Positions 1-5,322 of a stretch of 8,625 nucleotides of DNA are shown here, piece by piece (the stretch's first letter is position 1; each line of letters opens with the position of its first letter). Under the pieces are notes generated by a model that was given only the letters and a program-made list of their open reading frames with translations, did no database searches and was not told the origin of the DNA. The stretch spans positions 1-8,625 of the forward strand of contig CAYPNM010000083.1 of the NCBI GenBank assembly GCA_964412105.1, written 5' to 3'. The DNA is from JAKAGZ01 sp964412105 (GTDB lineage: Bacteria; Bacteroidota; Ignavibacteria; Ignavibacteriales; Ignavibacteriaceae). A program made the position numbers and the translations under genes.

Positions 1-9
1 TAGAAAATC

Positions 10-480
10 TTAAATCTCTTTTTTCATTACAGCCGTAATATGTTCTTTATATTCAACTCTGTCAAATGCTATCCATTTATTCTTTAAATATAACCTTTCA
101 GCAGTAAATGAATGAAGATATAATTCCTTAAAACCTAATTCATTTGCAATATCTTCGATTTTGAATAATAGCTTTTCTGCAAAACCCCGGTTTCTGTTTT
201 TGGGTGGAGTGTAAAGCAGGGCTACCCACGGCTTAAACTTTAAAAATTTCGGATGAACTTTAAGGAGGTTTATTTTATTATATAAACCGCCTGTTGCTAC
301 CGGCTCATTATTCTTTAAAAGCAGCAGCTGGAATATGACATCATCATTTGGGATATTGGCTAATCTTTTGCTGGTTTGTTCAATGGGAATGTCCCATTCA
401 TTTAAATACCACTCTGCAATCAGCTCAATAAAATTATTTTCATTCGATCTAACTTTATGAAATAATATTCCGTCTTCCAT
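10..480 (-). CDS. GNAT-family N-acetyltransferase
   Basis: A 156-aa protein that looks like a compact single-domain GCN5-related N-acetyltransferase, which would move an acetyl group from acetyl-CoA to an amine on an unknown substrate. The best evidence is the acetyl-CoA pyrophosphate-binding motif A: a beta-strand (WVALLYTPP, residues 85-93) followed by R96-N-R-G99-F-A101, matching the family's R/Q-x-x-G-x-A/G, and then an amphipathic helix (about 101-115). A further strand, LYLHSF (120-125), and a Tyr/Leu-rich C-terminus fit motif B. The start is well fixed because an in-frame TAA (481-483) directly precedes the ATG; no clear Shine-Dalgarno sequence is visible. It is the last of three leftward genes, 71 bp after the DinB-like gene. 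The substrate cannot be deduced. Family assignment is fairly sure; specific function is unknown. Confidence 0.8.
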   Translation of the reverse strand: MEDGILFHKVRSNENNFIELIAEWYLNEWDIPIEQTSKRLANIPNDDVIFQLLLLKNNEPVATGGLYNKINLLKVHPKFLKFKPWVALLYTPPKNRNRGFAEKLLFKIEDIANELGFKELYLHSFTAERLYLKNKWIAFDRVEYKEHITAVMKKEI

Positions 481-551
481 TTAAAATGAATTATGCCTGA
501 TGTTAAAATTCCCGATTATCCCGGATAAATCATTCGGTTACAGTAATTCTT

Positions 552-1025
552 TTATTTTCCCATCAAAGTCTTAAGCTGAAACTCGTGGCGGATGGGATGC
601 ATAACCGCATGTTCGAGCATTGCATCGATGCAGTAATCTGTTCCCCAGCGCGAAGTGTAAGTTCCGTGTTCGAATTTGTCAATGGGGACTTCTGCCAGGG
701 GAGTGCGCCATTTCTCCAAGAGATGAACGAGATATTCATCCGCTTCTTTTTCAATCACGTCAGGTTTGGGAATTGGTTTTATTTCCGGATCAGAGAGGTT
801 TAATTTTTCGCACATCCAGGTCATATATCCCCGCGCTGCACGAAGGACGTGATAGAGAAGCGTCTCCAGCGATTTGTAATCAGGATTGTCTGTTTTAGGT
901 AAAGGCAGATTATTTTTTTTAGCTTCCTTCCAGGTTTGCAGGAATGATTGCAAATGCAGTTCGTGCATTATAACCATCGAGCGGGCGCCGTTGTATTTAA
1001 ATGGTTTTAAGTCTTTTAAATCCAT
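552..1025 (-). CDS. DinB/YfiT-superfamily putative metal-dependent protein
   Basis: A 157-aa all-helical protein resembling the DinB-like four-helix bundle superfamily. Family members usually bind a divalent metal through three histidines, and several act as thiol-dependent transferases or hydrolases. Candidate ligands are H59 in the second helix (LLYHVLRAARGYM) and the C-terminal HxxxHxxxH series H139, H143 and H147 (EHAVMHPIRHEF); the family's usual pattern is one His in helix 2 plus an HxxxH in helix 4, so H59/H143/H147 is the likely triad. Length is typical of single-domain members. There is no signal peptide or membrane segment, so it is probably cytoplasmic. It lies 162 bp downstream of the reductase and 71 bp upstream of the acetyltransferase on the same strand; co-transcription is possible but not shown. 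Only a weak ribosome binding site is visible. The reaction is unknown. Confidence 0.75.
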   Translation of the reverse strand: MDLKDLKPFKYNGARSMVIMHELHLQSFLQTWKEAKKNNLPLPKTDNPDYKSLETLLYHVLRAARGYMTWMCEKLNLSDPEIKPIPKPDVIEKEADEYLVHLLEKWRTPLAEVPIDKFEHGTYTSRWGTDYCIDAMLEHAVMHPIRHEFQLKTLMGK

Positions 1026-1187
1026 TTTTGTTTCCCGTATTTCTTTTCTGAAAAATAGCGCCCCGACTCCGAAATTCCAACCGTGAAAAGAAATTAACTT
1101 AATTCAAAAGCTGGCTTTTTAATTCAATTTGAAATGATAATTCCTTCCTCACATTCAAATAATTTTAATTACTTCCTTAATTTTTAA

Positions 1188-2177
1188 TTATCTGTTTACG
1201 GTTTTCTCCAGGCTTTCCGGATACCTTGCTCCTTCTATTTTAATCTTTGACGCAGCGTCTTCAATTTCACTTAAATCATTAGCAGTAAGTTCTATTGATG
1301 CTGATTCAATGTTTTCTTCCAGCCGGTTTAATTTTGTAGTCCCGGGTATCGGCACGATCCACGGTTTCTGTGCGAGAAGCCATGCCAGCGCTATCTGTGC
1401 GGGAGTTGCATTTTTTTGTTTTGCAACCTTAACCAGCCAATCAACCAAAGCCTGGTTAGCTTTGCGCGCTTCCGCTGTAAAACGTGGAAGAATGTTGCGG
1501 AAGTCACCGCTTTCAAAAGAGGTATTTTCATTAATTTTACCAGTAAGGAATCCTCTTCCTAAAGGACTGAATGTAACCAATCCGATTCCAAGTTCTTCAA
1601 GTGTTGATATAACCTCTTCTTCCGGTTTTCTCCACCATAGAGAGTATTCATTCTGCAATGCTGTGACCGGCTGGACAGCATTTGCACGACGGATTGTTTT
1701 TACGCTTGCTTCAGAAAGGCCGAAATGTTTGACCTTTCCTTCCTTGATTAAATCCTTTACAGTTCCGGCTACATCTTCAATAGGCACATTTGTGTCAACA
1801 CGATGCTGATAGAAAAGATCTATCACATCGGTCCTTAATCGTTTAAGTGAAGCCTCAGCAACTTCCCTTATATGTTCAGGCCGGCTGTCCTGTCCCGCGA
1901 GTTTCCCGTCTGGTCCAAATTTAAAACCGAATTTAGTTGCTATTACCACCTTGTCACGTAACGGAGCAAGTGCTTCGCCCAAAAGTTCTTCGTTAATATA
2001 GGGGCCGTAAGCTTCCGCAGTGTCAAAAAATGTTACCCCGCGTTCAACAGCAGTATGGATTAAGGAGATCATCTCTTTCCTCTCAGGAAACGGGGGGAAA
2101 GCATGGCTCATTCCCATGCAGCCGAGCCCAAGAGCAGAAACTTCAAGTCCGCTTTTGCCAAGTTTGCGCTTTTTCAT
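1188..2177 (-). CDS. Aldo/keto reductase (NADPH-dependent)
   Basis: A 329-aa (beta/alpha)8-barrel oxidoreductase of the aldo/keto reductase superfamily, expected to reduce carbonyl substrates with NADPH in the cytoplasm. Counting from the start chosen here, the catalytic tetrad is intact: D52 and Y57 (FFDTAEAYG), K82 (VIATKFG) and H125 (LFYQHRVD). Cofactor-binding features include SPLGRGFLTGK (204-214) and the C-terminal PIPGTTKLNRLEEN (276-289), whose Arg and Asn usually contact the NADPH 2'-phosphate and adenine. The opening MKKRKLGKSGLEVSALGLGCMGMS is typical of the branch often annotated as YajO/AKR13-like. A longer ORF starts 5 codons upstream at 2192, but that ATG overlaps the GGAGGA sequence that ideally serves the ATG at 2177, so the shorter form is preferred. 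It is transcribed divergently from the kinase operon. Physiological substrate unknown. Confidence 0.92.
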   Translation of the reverse strand: MKKRKLGKSGLEVSALGLGCMGMSHAFPPFPERKEMISLIHTAVERGVTFFDTAEAYGPYINEELLGEALAPLRDKVVIATKFGFKFGPDGKLAGQDSRPEHIREVAEASLKRLRTDVIDLFYQHRVDTNVPIEDVAGTVKDLIKEGKVKHFGLSEASVKTIRRANAVQPVTALQNEYSLWWRKPEEEVISTLEELGIGLVTFSPLGRGFLTGKINENTSFESGDFRNILPRFTAEARKANQALVDWLVKVAKQKNATPAQIALAWLLAQKPWIVPIPGTTKLNRLEENIESASIELTANDLSEIEDAASKIKIEGARYPESLEKTVNR

Positions 2178-2184
2178 AGTTTTA

Positions 2185-2190
2185 TCCTCC
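2185..2190 (-). promoter_or_regulatory. Ribosome binding site deciding the reductase start
   Basis: Read on the minus strand, the sequence is GGAGGATAAAACTATG. GGAGGA is a near-perfect Shine-Dalgarno sequence placed 7 nt before the ATG at 2177-2175. The alternative upstream ATG (2192-2190) shares its G with this motif and has no purine-rich sequence of its own, so it is unlikely to be the start. Confidence 0.8.
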
Positions 2191-2418
2191 ATATATCATA
2201 TAACACATTATAAACACTTAAAATTCACGAAGTTATTATAAAAAGGCAATCCCAACTGAACATATACAAAAGGTGGGAGTATTTATACATTTTTACTATT
2301 GCCGGCGTCTCTTTCGGCAGGCCTGATATTATGTGGTTTATTAACCGCATTCAGCAAATCTTCAGCTCTTAACTGAAAATTAAATCCTTCTTGCCTAATC
2401 CTTTTTATTTGTTTAAGT

Positions 2419-2424
2419 TATAAT
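2419..2424 (+). promoter_or_regulatory. Possible -10 element for the kinase operon
   Basis: An exact TATAAT lies 119 bp before the first kinase ATG. No good -35 hexamer sits at 16-18 bp; TTGCCT at 2391-2396 would need a 22-bp spacer. If used, the transcript would start near 2431 and carry a leader of about 110 nt that includes the small kinase-head-like ORF. In AT-rich DNA such a hexamer can occur by chance. Confidence 0.25.
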
Positions 2425-2449
2425 TATCCTCCTGGTAGCGGGCACAAAA

Positions 2450-2488
2450 ATGATCGGTTCAATGATTTTTCATTCTATGATGCTTTAA
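2450..2488 (+). pseudogene. Possible vestigial kinase 5' end or leader mini-ORF
   Basis: A 12-codon ORF, MIGSMIFHSMML, ends in TAA. Its first 24 nt match the first 24 nt of the downstream kinase gene at 19 positions, and the peptide shares M-I-G-S-x-I-x-H with that kinase's MIGSTILHYK. Similarity then stops. It lies 93 bp upstream of the real kinase start. It may be a decayed remnant of another kinase copy, mirroring the clearer remnant after the second kinase, or a translated leader. The match is short, so chance cannot be excluded. Confidence 0.4.
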
Positions 2489-2531
2489 GTCCGGCCAGGA
2501 AATGTCTAACCTTCTGCACGTTTTAAAAGTT

Positions 2532-2537
2532 AAAGGT
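2532..2537 (+). promoter_or_regulatory. Ribosome binding site of the first kinase
   Basis: AAAGGT followed by GCCAA places a moderate Shine-Dalgarno sequence 5 nt before the ATG at 2543. This supports that start, as does the match of the N-terminus to that of the second kinase. Confidence 0.5.
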
Positions 2538-2542
2538 GCCAA

Positions 2543-5320
2543 ATGATTGGTTCAACAATACTTCATTATAAAATATTAGAAAAGCTCGGCGAAGGAGGAA
2601 TGGGTGAAGTGTACAAAGCTCAGGACACCAAGCTCGACCGCTTTGTTGCACTAAAATTCCTTCCCTCTCAGCTTACTGCATCTGAGGACGATAAGGCAAG
2701 ATTCATCCAGGAAGCCAAAGCAGCTTCTGCTATGAATCATCCAAACGTCTGCACAATTCACTCAATTGAAGAATATGAAAAACAGCTATTTATAGTAATG
2801 GAATATGTTGATGGGGTAACATTACGGGATACAAAAGGTACCCTATCCGAAAAAAGGATTCTGGATATAGCTATACAGGTTGCTGAAGGTTTGGGAACCG
2901 CACACGAAAAAGGGATTGTTCATCGTGACATAAAACCTGAAAACATTATGATCCGTAAGGACGGTATTGCTCAGATTATGGACTTCGGACTGGCAAAGCT
3001 TTATAAGGATAGCAATGTTTCCAGGCTGACTAAGGCAGGAACAACAGTTGGTACAATGGGATATATGTCTCCTGAACAGGTGCAGGGAACAGATGTCGAT
3101 CACAGGAGTGATATATTTTCTCTGGGAGTTGTACTATACGAATTATTTGCAGGTGAATCACCTTTCAAAGGAATGCACGAGACTGCAATAATGTATGAGA
3201 TTGTAAATGTTGAAGCGCCACCGATTGCAACTGTAAAGCCCGATATTGATCCGCAGCTGGATGGACTAATTCTTGAGTGCCTTGAAAAAGAAAAAGATGA
3301 AAGATGCCAGAGTGCAAAAGAGCTTGCTAAAAATCTCAGGAAAATAAAGAGAGTATCTACCGGCAGCCGTTCAAGCAGAATGTATAATGTGAACACCGGG
3401 ATGAACAGAACAGCGGTTCAACAAACTACAGGCACTAATCTTTCCGGTCCTCTTGTCTATGACGATGTCCCTCTTAAAAAATTACTGAGGAATATTGTCT
3501 ATAACAGGAAAATTTTGTGGACTAGCCTTTCAATTTGTTTCATCGCGGCTGTTCTTTTTCTTTATTTGTTTATAGCTAACAAATCTTCCGGGGATTTATC
3601 AGGCACAAATTCTTTTACAGCTTCAATAAATCCACGAAACGATTATAAATTTGCTTTTGCCGTAAACCAGCTTGAAGGTGTGCACCTTGCAGTTTCACCG
3701 GATGGCAGGATGCTTGCTTTTGTTGCTCAGGATTCAAGCGGTAACAGCTCTCTTTGGGTAAGACAACTTAACGCACTGACAGCGCAGAAACTTAACGGAA
3801 CAGACGGCGCATATTATCCTTTCTGGTCTTATGACAGCAAATACATTGCATATTTTGCTGATGGAAAATTGAAAAAGGTTCTTGCTTCAGGAGGGCCAAG
3901 CATTACAATATGCAAGGCAAACTCAGGCAGAGGCGGAAGCTGGAATCAAAATGATATAATAGTGTTTGAACCTGACCAGTATGACGGAATATTCAAGGTA
4001 CCGGCAAGCGGAGGTGAAGCACAGGAGATTACGAAACCGGATTCTTCCAAAGGTGAAAGTACTCACAGATGGCCCTGCTTTTTGCCTGATGGAGATCATT
4101 TTATTTTTTATTCGAGGGTCAACGGCAACACTTCTCAGGAAGGAGACGCAATTTTTGTGTCGTCACTTGACGGGAAAGAGATTAAAAAATTGTTTACTGC
4201 TCACTCAAATGCTGTTTATGCCGATAACAATATTCTGTATGTGCAGGATAATACATTAATGGCCCAGCCTTTTGATCCTGGTAGCTTGCAATTAAAAGGA
4301 GCAGCGGTTCCGATTGAAGAAAATGTATTATTTACACAGAGATTTAACTGCGGGATTTTCTCTGTCTCTCGTAACGGAGTTTTATTTTACCAGAGAGGCA
4401 ACACAACCAGCGGAATGCAATTTGCCTGGTACGATAAAAACGGAAATCAGGAAAGCGTTTTTGGGAAAATTGATGATTATAGAGTAATAAGGTTATCTCC
4501 TGATGAAACAAAATTAGCAGTTGCAATTTATGATAATAGCTCGAGGGCCCAGAACATCTGGCTTTATGACATTAAAAGAAAATTCTTTACCCGCTTTACT
4601 TTCTCAAATTCAACCGATTATGCACCACTTTGGTCGAATAATGGGAAATGGATCGTGTTTTCTTCAACCAGAAATAATGGAAAACACGATTTATATATGA
4701 AATCTTCAAATGGATTAGGTGATGTTAAACAATTAACTAATTCGGGCAGTAATCAAATAGTTGCTCTAAGCTGGTCTTCAGACAACAAATATATCGGATT
4801 TTGCAACCTGTATCCAAATACAAAATTTGATGCTTATGTATTGCCAATAACTAATATCCCGGATACAGGTATAATAAAACCAATTACATTATTTAAAACC
4901 AAATTCCTTGAATTCGGAGTATCGTTTTCCCCGGATAACAAATGGATTTTCTACGGTACCGATGAATCAGGAGATCTCCAATTATATGTAAGCCCCTTTC
5001 CAAATATTACGGATGGTAAATGGCAGGTATCAACAACTACACCTAAGGATTTTGTACGTTGGGCTTCTAATGGCAAAGGCATTTATTACGCTACCGTGAC
5101 AAATAAGGTGATGTATACAGAAGTAAATCCGCACGGAAATGAATTTGAAATCGGCAAAACTGTATCGCTTTTCGATATACCTTTTTCAGGGAGAGCTTTT
5201 TTTAGTGGGATAACAAATGACGGTAAGCATTTCCTTTTCCGTGTACCGGTAGAGAGCAATGAAACACCACCACTTACAATAGTTACTAACTGGAACAATA
5301 AATTAAAGCAGAAGGACTAA
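2543..5320 (+). CDS. Transmembrane Ser/Thr protein kinase with TolB/PD40-like beta-propeller
   Basis: A 925-aa PknB-type (Hanks-type) receptor kinase. The cytoplasmic kinase domain (about 10-270) has every key element: Gly loop GEGGMGEVY (16-24), ATP-anchoring K38, helix-C E57, catalytic loop HRDIKPEN (127-134) with D129, DFG (147-149) and SPE (176-178). It is an RD kinase and should be active. A Ser/Thr-rich juxtamembrane linker (about 271-315) could be autophosphorylated. One hydrophobic helix (about 324-345), preceded by K/R residues, predicts kinase inside and C-terminus outside. The outer part (about 365-920) holds about ten PD40/TolB-like strand motifs, such as AVSPDGRMLAF, FWSYDSKYIAYF, RLSPDETKLAV and VSFSPDNKWIFY, which should form one or two propellers for ligand or protein binding. 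This layout recurs in Acidobacteria and related phyla. There is no peptidase domain after the propeller. It is the first gene of a two-kinase operon. Ligand and phosphorylation targets are unknown. Confidence 0.93.
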   Translation: MIGSTILHYKILEKLGEGGMGEVYKAQDTKLDRFVALKFLPSQLTASEDDKARFIQEAKAASAMNHPNVCTIHSIEEYEKQLFIVMEYVDGVTLRDTKGTLSEKRILDIAIQVAEGLGTAHEKGIVHRDIKPENIMIRKDGIAQIMDFGLAKLYKDSNVSRLTKAGTTVGTMGYMSPEQVQGTDVDHRSDIFSLGVVLYELFAGESPFKGMHETAIMYEIVNVEAPPIATVKPDIDPQLDGLILECLEKEKDERCQSAKELAKNLRKIKRVSTGSRSSRMYNVNTGMNRTAVQQTTGTNLSGPLVYDDVPLKKLLRNIVYNRKILWTSLSICFIAAVLFLYLFIANKSSGDLSGTNSFTASINPRNDYKFAFAVNQLEGVHLAVSPDGRMLAFVAQDSSGNSSLWVRQLNALTAQKLNGTDGAYYPFWSYDSKYIAYFADGKLKKVLASGGPSITICKANSGRGGSWNQNDIIVFEPDQYDGIFKVPASGGEAQEITKPDSSKGESTHRWPCFLPDGDHFIFYSRVNGNTSQEGDAIFVSSLDGKEIKKLFTAHSNAVYADNNILYVQDNTLMAQPFDPGSLQLKGAAVPIEENVLFTQRFNCGIFSVSRNGVLFYQRGNTTSGMQFAWYDKNGNQESVFGKIDDYRVIRLSPDETKLAVAIYDNSSRAQNIWLYDIKRKFFTRFTFSNSTDYAPLWSNNGKWIVFSSTRNNGKHDLYMKSSNGLGDVKQLTNSGSNQIVALSWSSDNKYIGFCNLYPNTKFDAYVLPITNIPDTGIIKPITLFKTKFLEFGVSFSPDNKWIFYGTDESGDLQLYVSPFPNITDGKWQVSTTTPKDFVRWASNGKGIYYATVTNKVMYTEVNPHGNEFEIGKTVSLFDIPFSGRAFFSGITNDGKHFLFRVPVESNETPPLTIVTNWNNKLKQKD
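5312..5316 (+). promoter_or_regulatory. Ribosome binding site of the second kinase inside the first kinase gene
   Basis: AAGGA lies in the last codons of the first kinase, 6 nt before the ATG at 5323, and the upstream TAA is only 2 nt from that ATG. This arrangement implies translational coupling of the two kinases on one mRNA. Confidence 0.65.
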
Positions 5321-5322
5321 AA

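Larger units (their letters stand above)
2193..2542. other. Divergent intergenic region between reductase and kinase operon
   Basis: This 350-bp stretch has no convincing full gene and should hold both divergent promoters. On the minus strand two TATAAT hexamers (2212-2207 and 2240-2235) could be -10 elements for the reductase, without convincing -35 partners. On the plus strand a TATAAT lies at 2419-2424. Small inverted repeats are present: TGCCG/CGGCA (2300-2304 and 2315-2319), GTGGTT/AACCGC (2333-2338 and 2343-2348) and TTCAG/CTGAA (about 2360-2376). None has a flanking T-run, so none is a clear terminator. The right part holds a 12-codon ORF resembling the kinase N-terminus (listed separately). 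Confidence 0.6.

Noticed and set aside
585..1086. Plus-strand ORFs opposite the DinB-like gene
   Set aside because: They are mirror frames of a recognisable minus-strand gene and have no family signature or ribosome binding site.
1107..1120. AAAAG/CTTTT hairpin downstream of the reductase as a terminator
   Set aside because: The stem is only 5 A/T-dominated pairs with a 4-nt loop, and on the minus strand it is followed by GAATT, not a T-run.
2259..2372. Open frame of about 37 codons ending in TAA, with plausible amino acids near its end (RPDIMWFINRIQQ), in the region before the first kinase
   Set aside because: It has no early start codon or ribosome binding site, an in-frame stop lies just upstream, and no family is recognisable. 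Another frame over the same bases is also open, so chance is likely.
2333..2376. Small inverted repeats (GTGGTT/AACCGC and TTCAG/CTGAA) as operators or terminators
   Set aside because: The arms are 5-6 bp and are common by chance; there is no T-run and no link to a regulator gene in the window.
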